Origin: Tillus elongatus
Taxonomy: Eukaryota; Arthropoda; Insecta; Coleoptera; Cleridae
Assembly (NCBI GenBank): GCA_964006375.1
Contig: OZ023267.1
Location: forward strand, 12,687,846 to 12,751,845
Direction: 5' to 3'
Length of the DNA stretch: 64,000 nt
The position numbers were made by a program, and so were the translations under genes. The notes under the pieces are model-generated. The model saw only the letters and a program-made list of their open reading frames with translations, was not told the origin of the DNA and made no database searches. Below are positions 11,613 through 23,539 of this stretch, in pieces. Position 1 is the first letter of the stretch. Each line of letters starts with the position of its first letter.

Positions 11613-13450
11613 ATAAGCTGGGTGGCGAGCATGCTGGAGGACAGGAGAGTCTCGTTGACCTTGAGGGGCCGGGGGCTGGACGTTGGGGTGGCGGGCGGAT
11701 GTCCTCAGGGCAGCTGCCTTTCGCCTCATCTATGGTGTCTGGTCATGGACGGCCTCTTGGAGCGGCTCTCCGAGAATGGCTTCTACTCCTAGGCGTACGC
11801 TGATGATGGGCTGGTACTAGTCACCGGCAAATTTCTCGGAGTCGTCTGCGAGTGCATGCAATCTGCCTGTAGCATAATTGAAAGGTGGTGTGGTGAGCTG
11901 GGACTCTCCGTAAACTCGGCGAAGACGGAGATGATCCTATTCACCAAGAAGAGGAATGTAGAGGGGTTCAGGGCGCCCGTGATCTTTGGAAAACCTTTAG
12001 CTTTAGTGCGGGAGGTCAAATATCTGGGGCTGGTCCTGGACTCCAAACTAACATGGGGTCTCAAATGGAACGAGTAGTGAGGAAGGGAGTAGCCACCCTC
12101 TGGCAGCTGCGTTGAGTGATAGGGAGGACCTGGGGACATAATCCTCGGATCCTTCATGGATTTACACTACGATCGTCAGGCCGAGAATCCTCTATGGGGC
12201 GTTGGTCTGGTGGTGTGGTGTGAACCAAACTACTACCAGGAAGCTGGCCAAACTCCAAAGGCTGGCAATCCTGGGTATCACAGGCGCTATGAGGACGACA
12301 CCCTCAGCCGCGCTAGAGGTCTTGTTGAAGCTGTCACCGCTTCTCATCTGTATCAGAAGGGAGGCTATGGCGTCGCATCTTAGAATTCGAGACTCTGGAA
12401 ACTGGTGCGGAGAGGGAGCAGTAATAGGGCATGCAAAAGTCGCCAAGGAGGTGAAAAAGGAAATTCCGATTTCCGCCATCAAGATACGGAATGCAGAGGA
12501 CGATATTAGGTTGACTAGGCCATATACCCTCAGGATCCTCAGTAGGGATCAATGGAGGGAAAATGAGGCTGCATTCCAGCCCGCAAGCCTGGTCTGTTTT
12601 ACCGACGGATGGCGGCTGGAGGATCAACAATCCTCTGGGGCAGGAATATACATCGAGGGCTTGGGGGTGCGCGAGAGTTATGCTCTGGGTGCATATACCA
12701 CGGCATTCGAAACAGAGGTGTACGCTATCCTGTCTGTGGCCAATAGACAGGATGTGAGGAGGAGCCCCGAGAAATGTGTAGACATTTGCTCGGATAGCCA
12801 GGCGGTCCTCCGGGCAGTCTGCGTGGCCAGAATCAGGTCAACACTGGTTCAGGAGTGCGCTGACGCCCTCAAAGGACTAGCCAGGACAAAGGAGGTGCAA
12901 CTGGTGTGGGTTACGGGGCACTGTGGCGTAGCGGGGCGTGAGGTAGCGAATAATCTCGCAAGGCTTGGTTCCCGGCGGCCTTTCTGTGACCCGGAGCCTG
13001 CGATAGGCATAAGTAGGAAGACGGTCTCTGTCGCCTTAGACAGGTGGACTGAGGAAGCCATGGAGAGGCACTGGGGGTAGGTTGGTGGCTGTAGGCAGGC
13101 GAGAGACTTCGTGGAGGAGTCGGACAGAGGTAGAGCTGTCTGGCTACTCGGAAGGAGTCGGCCTACGCTTCGCCGCATCCTTGGGGTGCTGACAGGCCAC
13201 TGCGCTCTTAGAAGACACCTCACATTGATAGGCGTAGAAAGGGATCCCATTTGCCAGGAATGCGGCGAAGATGAAGAAACGTCTTACCACTACCATTGTG
13301 AATGCGAGGCTTTTGGTAGTCTTCCAGCAGAATTGCTCGGATCGAGGACTCTGCAGAGGAATCAGGTAAGTACCGTCCAATTGAAGACCGTCACTGCCTT
13401 CATTTCGAGGTCGAGGCGGTTTAGGAACAGAACCGAGGAAAAGTAGAGCA
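11610..13450 (+). pseudogene. LINE-C: I/R1-like retrotransposon with RNase H domain
   Basis: RT fragment with ASMLEDRRVSLTLRG, CPQGSCLSPHLWCLVMDGLL and AYADDG (after an in-frame stop at 11789), then NSAKTEMILFTKK and VKYLGLVLDSKLTW. The downstream block (12202-13080) has an RNase H domain: VCFTDGWRLEDQQSSGAGIY, ETEVYAILS, ICSDSQAVLRAV and VWVTGHCGVAGREVANNLA. It ends with a Cys/His-rich segment (CQECGEDEETSYHYHCECEAF-like, 13255-13310). RT plus RNase H plus terminal zinc-knuckle-like tail is typical of I-, Ingi- and LOA-type elements. Several stops and frameshifts; 5' truncated. Markedly more GC-rich than its surroundings. Confidence 0.85.
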
Positions 13451-13599
13451 TGGTTGCTGGGTTGCTGGGGTTGGCAAAAAGGGCCCATTGTGGCCTACTT
13501 GCTTAGCGTTAGCCTCCCCATCACTGCTACTACTATTACTAGGACCCCTAGAACCCATATCCGGGGTCATTTTCAATTTTTATATGTTTATATATATTA

Positions 13600-13990
13600 T
13601 TCCATTCTTGTTTAAGATTGTGGGCGAAACTGCAGAACCCATAGTAGTCCCACAAGAAACTGTTGTTACGTTTTCTACATGTTCATTAGCTACAAGGCGG
13701 ACTCTATTAGGCCCCTTTTTTGCTACGACAAGTTGTCTAGTGATGGAGGGCTAAACGCAACGTTTTTCGTCCATATTGTAAATGCATTGAGGTTTATCTA
13801 GAAAATCTAAGTCATTCAAAACGTTACGAAATTTTTGGAATTGATCATTTACTATAAACCTATTCAGTTTTCGAATGTACCAACATTTCTCCAGAGATTG
13901 TACATAGAGTCCAACAAGAATTTCTTGACCGTTTGGGATCTTGTCAGGCACAAGAAGGCGAGCATTTCGAACATTTGATTAAATAAGACT
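13600..13990 (-). pseudogene. pogo/Tigger-like transposase relic
   Basis: The reverse complement reads FRNVLNDLDFLDKPQCIYNM then DEKRCV, a stop, then VAKKGPNRVRLVANEHVENV and TTVSCGTT. This matches the DKPxxIYNMDE...AKKG...ENVT order around the first catalytic Asp of pogo/Tigger (CENP-B-related) transposases. Only the central part remains. Confidence 0.7.
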
Positions 13991-14089
13991 AAACTATGTA
14001 ATGCTTTACAAGCTTCACTCGTGTTAGGTGTTACTGATAATAAAAATGTTATTACTCACTTTATTTTATTCCTACAAGAAAAAAAACTG

Positions 14090-14416
14090 GTGTTGCTGAA
14101 TAAAGAGGTGGATTAGCTTTAAAAAGGTGTATCACGCTACCCACCAACCAATTACAAAATTTCGAAAGGGTAGTTATCCCCTGAAGAAGTATAACGATAG
14201 GGGTGATATTTTTTCATATCAACAAGTTTTGAAAATAAAAATCGACCTGTTTTTTTTTTAATTTTCCTTAACTAACTTTTTGATATAGAGAAAAGCACAC
14301 CCTTATCGTTATAGTTCTTGAAGGGGTAACTACTCTTTCGAAATTTTGAATTGGATGGTGGGTAGTGTGATACATCTTTACATCTTTGTAAAGCTAATCC
14401 AGTTCTTTATTCAGCA

Positions 14417-14418
<2 letters not shown>
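14090..14418. mobile_element. Foldback/MITE element with ~150-bp inverted arms
   Basis: The left arm (GTGTTGCTGAATAAAGAGGT, TATCACGCTACCCACC, TTTCGAAAGGGTAG) is repeated in reverse complement at 14280-14418 (GGTGGGTAGTGTGATAC, CTTTATTCAGCAAG). The arms are separated by a short AT spacer. No ORF. One arm also occurs at 4540-4735. Confidence 0.75.

Positions 14419-14499
<81 letters not shown>
14419..14499. repeat. (TA)n array left of the mariner-type element
   Basis: About 80 bp of TA ends exactly at the left terminus of the transposon. A second array follows its right terminus. Confidence 0.95.
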
Positions 14500-14503
<4 letters not shown>

Positions 14504-16422
14504 GGCGCATTGAAAACGAAACAGACCGATTTGCGTCCAGAATTTTTTTTAAGAAACGCTGAAACACGTCAATTTTAATATTGAGGGGGACATGTTTTGA
14601 CATAAAACTCAACTTTGTCACATCAACCCCTTAAGGGTGGTGATCACAACCCTTATATTTTAAATAGGAAACATGGATCGAGTGTTACATCATTTGAAAG
14701 CTCTTTCTTTTCTGAATTCAACACACTAATATTTTCGGGACTTTTATCAACTCGTTTAAAAATTATTTACAGTTGAAAATGCAAAGACGCACTTCACTCA
14801 TTCCGATAAGAAATGTGCTGATAGTCAATGTTTTGTTGGTTTGTAAACAAAAAATTGACTATCAGAACATTTCTTATCGGAATGAGAGAAATACGGTTTA
14901 TTATTTCAGTTTATCGGTCGGTTTGATACTTGATAGTGCTACCAAAAATTAATTTCACAATGGTGTATTATGTAAAAGAAAGAGTTGAAATAATTACTCT
15001 TTTTTTCAAAAACGATGACTGTGCGAACCGTGCCGTAAATTTGTTTAATGAACGACATCCGAACATACATGTTAACAGAAAATACATTTTGGAGTTAGTT
15101 GCAAAGTTTCGACAAAGTGAATCAGTAGCCAACAAAAAACGGGATCCTGAACGTGAATGTCCGGTTAAAAATGAGACTACTGAGATTGAAGTTTTAGTAC
15201 AAATTGCTACAGACCCAACTTTGAGCGCGACAAAATTGGCCACTGTTTCAAACATCAAAAGAAGAACTATTCAGCTAATATTGAAGCCTCATAAATTTCA
15301 CCCGTATAAAATTCATCTTGTACAACAACTGAATGAAGATGATTTTGATCGGCGGCTGGAGTTTTGTGAAGTTATGACTGCACGAATAGCTGATAACGAG
15401 AACTTTCTGTTCAATATCTGTTTTTCAGATGAGTGTACGTTTTTATTAAACTCTACAGTCAATCGTCATAATTTTCGTTATTGGGCAGATAATAATCCAA
15501 CAAATTTTCACGAAGTCCACACTCAAACTCCAGAGAAATTGATTGTCTGGACTGACATTTTTGGAGATCGTTTAATCGGACCAATTATTATTGATGGCAA
15601 TTTAAGTAGCGAAACCTATTTGGAGTTACTATAAGATATCGTTTACCCTCTACTAATTGACATTGTTGAAAATGATGATCGCTATCAAGAAAATCAATTA
15701 GTGTTTCAACAAGATGGAGCTCCTCCGCATTTTTCACAACGTGTTAGGGAATTTTTGAACAGAGTTTCAAGAGCAATGGATTGGGCGTAGAGGTGCTTTT
15801 GAGTGGCCCCCTAGATCACCGGATTTAACTCCTTTAGACTCCTTTCTATGGGGCCATTTAAAGAGTAGAATTTTCGCAACAGAACCGGAAGCTCTGGAAG
15901 AATTACGACGACGCATTGTTGAAGAATGCCGTCTAATAACTCCACAAATGCTCCAGAATGTCAGAGCTCGTTTTGAACAAAATTTGCACGTTTGTATGGA
16001 AGCTGGTAATCAACAATTTGAAAACTTACTTAACTGAATAAACATTTTTGAACATTTGGTTTTGTTTTTAGTTTCTTTTTAACGAAAAATTGACTAATTA
16101 GTGCATTTCTTATCACAATGAATGAAATACGTTCTTGCAATTCCAACTGTGAATAATTTTTAAACGAGTTGATAAAACTTCCAAAAAAAGTTTGTGTGCT
16201 GAATTCAGAAAAAAAATAGGTTTCAAATGATGTAACACTCGACCCATGTTCCCTATTTAAAATATAAGGGTTGTTATCACCACCTTTGAGTGGTTGATGT
16301 GACAAAGTTGAGTTTTATGTCAAAACATGTCCCCCTCAATATTAAAATTGACGTGTTTCAGCGTTTCTTTAAAAAAAATTATCTGGGCGCAAATCGGTCT
16401 GTTTCGTTTTCAATGCTCCACC

Positions 16423-16425
<3 letters not shown>
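14500..16425 (+). mobile_element. Mariner-superfamily transposon with ~330-bp terminal inverted repeats
   Basis: The left end GGGTGGCGCATTGAAAACGA and right end CGTTTTCAATGCTCCACCCT are inverted copies. Similarity continues inward for about 330 bp (14500-14830 against 16080-16425), including an ACATGTTTTGACATAAAACT block and the TTTCTTATCGGAATGAG-like boxes. The termini sit inside (TA)n, as expected for a family that targets TA. A single degraded transposase gene lies between the repeats. Confidence 0.88.
14960..16037 (+). pseudogene. Mariner-type (DUF4817-like N-terminus) transposase, broken
   Basis: The ATG at 14960 opens a 224-codon stretch with an N-terminal helix-turn-helix region (KERVEIITLFFKNDDCANRA, FNERHPN), and NICFSDECTFLLN holding the first catalytic Asp. 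A stop follows ETYLELL at 15631. In the same frame VFQQDGAPPHFSQRVREF carries the second Asp. A frame change and a stop near 15760-15790 precede WPPRSPDLTPLDSFLWG with the third Asp, and the gene ends FENLLN at 16037. All three catalytic residues survive but the frame is broken at least twice. The family assignment is from remembered motif order. Confidence 0.85.

Positions 16426-16427
<2 letters not shown>

Positions 16428-16487
<60 letters not shown>
16428..16487. repeat. (TA)n array right of the mariner-type element
   Basis: About 60 bp of TA starts at the right terminus of the transposon (CACCCTGTATATA). Confidence 0.95.
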
Positions 16488-16489
<2 letters not shown>

Positions 16490-17599
16490 AAAACAGCCAA
16501 ATGGAATAAATTCGGTTTTTCAAGTTATTGTACATATTTATAAAATATCCCGAAACACGACAATTTTAGATTTAAAAATGACATCCTGCAACGTGAAGAC
16601 GTCATCGCTACCACCTACATTCAACCCCCCTCGGGTTGCCACCCCCTAAATACATCATAGACATGTGTTTTTCTAGGGCTCAACTTAATTACTTTCTTAA
16701 TTATTAACTAACAGAATCGGCCATACACGTATAAAAATTTTAAGTGGCTCGAAATTATATTTTCAAAATTTAAAAATCGGGATCTCCTGATTAGTGAATT
16801 TTTTCCACGAAAATTTACTAAAAATCGAAACAGTTACTAACTATGGGGCTACAGTTTGTAAGATTTGTTATAATTAGCGTCCCAATCAACGATAGCGTGG
16901 AGAAACATTCTCCAACTTAACTAAAATAAATCATTATAAATTATTTAAATTCCGGTACAACATCCCATGATCACCGCCGTCAAATGAGCTTTCATTTCTA
17001 AAATAATCAAAATGTTTGTGCGTCTTGTGTCAAACTTGTGCTGCAAAAATAACCAAAGTAGAGACTAGACTGAATGGGGAGATCAAAGCACCCTCTCGAA
17101 CGGGCTTAGAGTGAATGAGGTGGCGCCTAATTCACAGTGACAGGCCTCCATCCGTGCGTCCGTCCGGTGAACCCCCCTTTTCCCCCATCTCATCTTACCG
17201 TGGTGCCCTCATGTAGCAACGCGTCGCGACGCTGTCTCTCTCACCTCTTACTGATATATTTCACATTAATGGGGCCATTCATTACGTCGAAATTAAGTTC
17301 GTTTTGCCACCCCTCTTTAGACGTTTCCTAATTATTTACCTATTAATATTCCACTCCGCACGTGTGAGTTTAAGAACGCCAGATAATGGTTATAATTGCT
17401 TTAAATTTAAATGCAGGGAAAGTCACCGTGTACGCTTCTCTATTGTTCTTCGTTGTCTATATGCCGCGAGTTTTCGAGTACTAGGTCTTTCATTTGGTAG
17501 TGTTTCTTGAAGATGTGTTGTTTTGGCGGTTTTATTCCTTACTCTTATTTATTCTTGAATGGATTGGGCAAGGTAACAAGCTGTTATTTACGTAGATCA

Positions 17600-17760
17600 T
17601 TCAAATGCTGCTATTAAAGACTGGGTTGTAGGATTTAAGAGAGAACGATCAAATGTTAAAAAAGAGGATCACTGTGGAAGACCAATTACGGTGACCACTC
17701 AAAAAAACATTGTTCTGTCAATGAAATGATCTTAGAACATCGACTGCAAATTTTTTATAA
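17600..17760 (+). pseudogene. mariner transposase N-terminal relic
   Basis: Translation of about 17600-17700 gives AAIKDWVVGFKRERSNVKKE then DHCGRPITVTTQKNI, matching the W-x2-RFK-R...ED..RSGRP linker between the two helix-turn-helix motifs of mariner transposases. It is cut off after about 50 residues. Confidence 0.65.
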
Positions 17761-18779
17761 ACGTGTGTTACACATTTTTCATTAAGTCTTCTAGATGATA
17801 AAGCTCTCGGCAAAATAATAATAATGTTTTATAATTGATTTACTGATAATATAGTCTTACTTTAAACAATCAATAAAACAACAATATAACAATATTAATA
17901 TTGACATTTTTCCCCACAATCAGCAAATAATAATAAACCGACAAACTCTATGTTACATGATCATAAAGGTTCAAATAGAATAAACACAGACAGCGCAGCT
18001 CTACACCGCCAATAACTGGAATGCATTTTGCATTTTATCCATTCAAGGAAGAATATTTTCAGTGAGATAAAGAAATGAGACATATTTGAGATAGATGAAG
18101 AAGAAGCTAATTTATTTATTTTGGCGCATTCCCTGCGGTTTTTGGGAGCTAAAATTAATATACCAAATTTCAGCCGCAATGTTGTCAGATATATTTCGCT
18201 AGAAGACAGATATTTAGTGAAAAAGATTAGTATAATATACTTATATCATTTGAAACCAAAATAATCTGCTTGTAACGGAATATACAGATATGTAATTTCC
18301 AGGTCTGCTGAATGATTTCCATGACATTTGAGTAAAATAACAAAGTTCCCTGACATTTTAGGGGATATATCAAATTCCCTGATTTTCCCCGGTTCTCCCG
18401 GTTTTCCAGGTCGCTGGGTACCCTGCCCGGTATCGTAGATACACGCTGACACTATTCTTACCTTTTTTTCTCTTCATTTGCTGAGTTATTTACATTGAAA
18501 GTTTTTTTGAAAAATCCCCACTTTTCCTTTATCGCCGTACTGTGGCGGTGTCTTAGTTCACTGTGAAGTTATTCGGCCCTCCAACACCTTGATTTTCGAA
18601 GTAACCTTAACAATGAATCCATTGTACTGGGATCTACAGGAATATTTCAGACCCGCCAGTTTGGGTTTCGTTACATTACCACCAGTGCACCAATACCAAT
18701 ACCAGATCGCTTTTTGTACGTTACACATATCGCTATCATCGGGTTCTTAAGTACTAGTGTTTTCGAAGGCGCTCTTTCT

Positions 18780-19153
18780 CTGTGTGTGTGTGTGTGTGTG
18801 TGTGTTTGTTTCTTTAACGTCGGCCTATTTCCGCGACTATGGCCAATCACCGACGCCAGGGAGCAGTTTCACCTCACTATCCTGGAAATTTTGCCGAACC
18901 CCTGTCTTTCTGTAAGGAGGGTAGGGATCTTTAACGTGCCCAACATCGCATGGACACGGGACCGACGGCTTTACGCCCACTCCGAAGTGCGGAACTTGCA
19001 GACATTCAACTTGCTCAGATACAATGGCAGAACCTCGGTTGATGTTAATTTTACAGTTTGTACTGAAAAAGTGAAAGGAGTACCCTGGGATCCAACCCAG
19101 TACACTTCGGTTCAGAGGCACACGTTCTTACCCCTGAACCACCGAGGTTCTTT
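18780..19153 (-). mobile_element. tRNA-derived SINE, copy 2
   Basis: Same family as 4805-5210 in reverse orientation, with a (CA)n tail that reads (TG)n at 18781-18805. It is flanked by an 11-bp duplication GCGCTCTTTCT at 18769-18779 and 19154-19164. Confidence 0.92.
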
Positions 19154-19454
19154 GCGCTCTTTCTGAAATTGTGCAGTCTTCAACTTCTACCTAGTGTTAG
19201 AGTGGTTAGAGCGCGAGAGTTCGTAATCCGTTACTATTTTATATTATTTGTTTCCTACATTGTTTGATGATAATGCAAGGTAGCCGGTTATTTACACCCA
19301 AGGGCCGGACATACCTCATTTGCTTGATATGAAAAGGGCAAGTGTTAGAATTTACCCTTCTTTTTTAAATTTCGATCGTTTGACAATATTTGCTATTACA
19401 TATTCTCTTTTAGCTGTGCAAAGTAGGGTATTTATTTGTAACCTGCATTTTCCT

Positions 19455-19830
19455 TCCACTAGTATTTCACTTGCTACAGGGGTGGGGGGAGGCTCCTTAG
19501 TCGTGGGGGTTTTCCTTCTCCTCTCGCAGTCTATAACCACCCTCGTTGCATAAACCACAAGACAAATTTCCTGTGAGTCGCTCTCAAGAAAGTTACGGGA
19601 CCTGGTGCGAATAGGGGTGCTGTGCGGGGTAGGCAAAAGCATATTTTCGAGGTCCGATTAAGCTGTTTTTTTCGCATTTTCTGCTCATATTTCCTTTTTA
19701 CTACCTACCCTACCCAGCATACCTATTCACTCCTGGTCCCGTAACTTCCTTGGGGGGTGTGAACGAGACATTTTTATTGTGCTTTCTGCATCCAGAGAGG
19801 GTTCTATGCATGTTTCTGAAAAAAATTAAA
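19455..19830. repeat. Repeat family F, two arms in inverted orientation
   Basis: The region 19455-19660 and, inverted, 19690-19830 share blocks around CAAGAAAGTTACGGGACC. Related sequence occurs at 24500-24740 and 25440-25600, again with opposite orientations. Non-coding; class not identified. Confidence 0.5.
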
Positions 19831-19929
19831 CTGTTCGGAAGGTAATCTGCAAAATTTACCAAGGCAGCAATACTATAAAATGTCTAAATATAAACTTTTA
19901 CAATTTTCTTTTGAAAATAATGTGGAATA

Positions 19930-20100
19930 ACAAGCGGTTTTGTTTTTGCAAGACAATGCTAATTTACACAAAGAACATGTTGTTGTGGGAACCATCAGTA
20001 ATTGAGTGTCAACACGCTCCTCATTCACCAGATTTTGGCCTTTTCCCCTATCAGCAGTTCTTTCCACAATTATTTTTTTTAGAATTTTGACTTTGAAAAC
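19930..20100 (+). pseudogene. Tc1/mariner transposase C-terminal relic
   Basis: Read across frame breaks, the + strand gives FLQDNANLHKEHVVVGTISN then CQHAPHSPDFGLFPYQQFF, which fits the second-Asp (QDNA..H) and third-Asp (PHSPD..P) motifs of mariner-like transposases. It is very short and degraded. Confidence 0.5.
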
Positions 20101-21189
20101 TGGCTCATTCAGTCACTGTCAATCTTCAAAATGAACAAAGATGCATCTGACCTTGCTTTTAACAATGGCAAAACCTGTCTTAAGAATGAACAAGCTCTTT
20201 AACTTTTTTCTTTTATCTTCTTTTATCTCCCTATACACTTGCTGTTTACTAAAAATATATATTAATTTCCACAATTAAGAGTTCTTAAATTTTCTTCCAG
20301 TAAAAAGGTGATACACGTAGTAGGCTGAGAATATACGTCCTTTTATATGCAATTAAAACGCTCCAAAATATCTCCAAATAAACTTTTGTGCTTTTTTGCA
20401 ATTTTTTAGTTATAGTACATTTCTAGAGGAATTACAAAATTACAAGCTGATCAAATTAAAGGAATTGAGATACGTAAAGATGTGTTTGTTAAAAATTAGC
20501 ATGCAGTACATATTGTAATAAATTAGATAAATTATAGGTACAACTTACCATTTAGAAAAGTCCGCTGTTTGACCGCAGTTGGTGGGTAGAAAATATGAAC
20601 AGTACCTTACACAACACAATGTTATTACACGAAAACGAAAAGTCATTATTATTAAAAGATCTAAAGACAATAAATTAAAATCACAATAAATGTATTGTCC
20701 CCTTTCATCCACACAAGTGGTAGAATAAGGCAACTCCCTAAAATCATAATAAAAATGTATTGTCTTCGATCCACATAACAACGTAACCTCACTTCAAATC
20801 CGCTAATGAAATTAAGTAACTTATTATTTATTAATACATCTCCACAATAAAAAACTCATCCTTGTCATCTTATCGTTTTCTTGATACGCATAAATGCATG
20901 ATTGCTTATCTGTCATAGTTTTTTGTGCAGAAATTGTAAAAGAGCAAGCTAGATTAGTCAGATTTTAAACAGACCAGTGACAATACTTACGCTGTTGCCG
21001 GATTCCTCATATATACAATTTCCCATTTTTAATGAATTTTCATTTAAGCAAATTCACTGGTAGATGGGGACTTTCGGAAATTTTCTTCAACTGAACGAAA
21101 CTGAAGGCCCCTAGTAAGAAAATTTACGGTCGGTTAAAATTTGTATATGTTTACATATATTCTTATATTTTCTCCCATGATAATCATTA

Positions 21190-21320
21190 TCACAATTATT
21201 GTGGTTAGAGATTACCTACATAGAGTATCTGGAAATGATGAGCAAAAAATTCAGGGACTTGCTCTACTCAAGAAATTAGTGCCACAAGTTCCTATAGCAT
21301 TTCTTTGAAAACTTTTTTTT
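21190..21320 (+). repeat. Interspersed repeat, first copy (second at 23985-24120, inverted)
   Basis: GGAAATGATGAGCAAAAAAT, then ACAAGTTCCTATAGCATTTC, is matched in reverse complement at 23985-24120 with several differences. Non-coding; class unknown. Confidence 0.6.
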
Positions 21321-21419
21321 TTCAATTTTGTGGATAACTTTTTTTGTCGAACAATTCTCTTCAAAATAGGTGCACTCGTATATAATTCAATTTTGTATTT
21401 ATGTTGCTAATTTGATGTG

Positions 21420-21777
21420 CTCTCTGTTCTGTTTTTTTTCTTTAACGTCGGCCTATTTCCGCTACTATGGCCAATCACCGACGCCAGGGAGCAGTTTCAC
21501 CTCACTATCCTGGAAATTTTGCCGAACCCCTGCCTTTCTGTAAGGGGGGTAGGGATCTTTAACGTGTCCAACATCGCATGGACACGGGACCGACGGCTTT
21601 ACGCCCCCTCCGAAGGGCGGAACGTGCAGACATTCAACTTGCTCAAATACAATGCCAGAACTGATGTTAATGTTACAGTTTGTACTGAAAACGTGAAAGG
21701 AGTACCCTGGGATCGAACCCAGTACCCTTCGGTTCAGAGGCACACGTACTTACCTCTGAACCACCGAGACTCTTAAA
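21420..21777 (-). mobile_element. tRNA-derived SINE, copy 3
   Basis: Third copy, reverse orientation, with the best preserved B-box (GGGTTCGATCCCA in sense). The tail is a short A-rich run instead of (CA)n. It is flanked by the 11-bp duplication AATTTGATGTG at 21409-21419 and 21778-21788. Confidence 0.92.
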
Positions 21778-21829
21778 AATTTGATGTGAATGCCCTTGAC
21801 CAACAGGTAATGACTCATAACTTTTTTGC

Positions 21830-21966
21830 GTTATTTTAGTGAATTTTCTGTAAAAAATTTACTCATGAGGAGATCCCGACTTTTGAATTTTGAAAACATT
21901 TCTTCAAATGAGCGCTAATTAGGCCACCCAGAACACATATCCGGGGTTAGTTTGAATTTTTATATG

Positions 21967-22061
<95 letters not shown>

Positions 22062-22340
22062 TGTATGTATGTATCACACCGATAACTCAAAAAATAATGG
22101 TCCGAATTTGATTAAATTTGGTGAATAAATCCAATGGCTTGGATAAGTTCGTTAGCCAGGAAAATCTGCCCAGGTTTTCCCGGAAAATTTTGTGTTTTCT
22201 TTCGAAAAAAAATTATATCGCCGGAATTAACAAAGTAAGGGCAACCAAAAATTTGGTACGCGGGTTTATGTCCTTATAGGTAAGTCACCTATTAGCTCTG
22301 TAGGTCAAAAGACAAAAAAGTTATAGGCATTTAAAGAAAA
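21830..22340. repeat. Conserved flank, (TA)n (21968-22034), (TGTA)n (22035-22074), second flank
   Basis: The left part repeats the 11410-11540 flank (GAGCGCTAATTAGG, ACACATATCCGGGGTTAG). The right part (CGATAACTCAAAAAATAATG, CCCAGGTTTTCCCGGAAAAT) recurs at 36265-36540 and inverted at 24900-25218. The microsatellite therefore lies inside a larger repeat. Confidence 0.8.
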
Positions 22341-22864
22341 ATAAATTGGGGTTTTCCTCAAAACGTCAAAGTTGCAATTTAAAACGTCAAAATTGGCAAC
22401 ATTTAGGCAAACAACTTGAATCTAATATGGGCAATGGAAATCAAATGTCTCAAGAAGGATGTTTTACAAACCCTGAAGTTTTAGTTTCAACCGTCATTGT
22501 CCTTCATTTTACTAAAATGTTTCCAGAAAATTCATTTAAAATAGACCCTTTCTCTGATGCTTGGCAGTAGTCTTAGCTATAGAGTTTATCGTTTAATGAT
22601 ATATAATTTTTGTCGAATTTTCGTAAAAAAATCAATAAAGCTCAATATATCCGTTATTATACAAGATATGAAAAAAATTTGTATATATTAATTATAGGGT
22701 GTCTTGAGCTACATCTTAAAAAAATATTTCTACAATCACAGAGTGGCCCATAAGTCGTTGGTGATACAAATTTTCTTTTTTTTTTTTTTAATCAAACACG
22801 GCTTATGTTATTGCATTTTTGCATTTTCCATCGAAATATAATGCATGTTTGTAAGAAAAGAACT

Positions 22865-23180
22865 TCTGGATGCAGCAAGTGCGTTATGGTAGCGAATTTT
22901 GATCAAATGCTTCATATTTGAATAGCCCAATTTGCTATTAACCTATAAGGTTGACCAAGAAACGAGTTTTTCCGGGAACACTTTAAGTCTACTTTTGGAA
23001 ATTTTTGTACATTTTCGCACAATAAAGTTATTTTTATGAAACATGGCACATTGCTTTTACTATATAGGTTATACCGGTAACCAAAATTGATTCCTGCTTT
23101 CTTAAAAAGAAAACACACATATTTGCAATAAAAACATTTTTATGAAAATTCACTACCATAACGCACTTGCTGCGTCCAGA
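22865..23180. mobile_element. MITE family G, copy 1 (316 bp)
   Basis: The ends TCTGGATGCAGCAAGTGCGT and ACGCACTTGCTGCGTCCAGA are near-perfect inverted repeats and extend inward as TATGGTAGCGAATTTT. There is no ORF. The interior is shared along its length with the copy at 26173-26473, and related end fragments lie at 1337-1372, 24240, 24762 and 11370. Confidence 0.88.
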
Positions 23181-23539
23181 GTTTTTTTATCTCAAATCTA
23201 ACAATACGCGATTAAAGAGAGTTATAAAATGCTTAAAAGAGGTCCTCAAGTTGCGTCTCGATAAAACTAACCGTTTTCGAGAAAAACGTTCTTAAAGATT
23301 TGCTGGTTTTGATTGAATACGAAGTCACCTAATCTCATTTGCAATATTAATGGAGTGTGTTTTGAAACCATTATCAATAAACAAGATCTTGTGGCCTCAG
23401 TTTTGACAGATAATAGTTTGTTGTGATGTTACTTGGGAAATAGTCCATGTTAATTATAAAATAAGATGAATAATAATAATAATAATGAAAATAATAATTT
23501 TTATGTCATACTAGTTCATTATTGCTTAGTTACCAACTA

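Noticed and set aside
18246..18452. Block rich in TTCCCTGA and CCCGGTTTTCC motifs
   Set aside because: Probably an interspersed repeat, but a single copy in this window and no ends, so not listed as a feature.
19195..19235. tRNA-like A box (TTAGAGTGGTTAGAGCG)
   Set aside because: No B box or acceptor stem follows; chance resemblance or a very degraded fragment.
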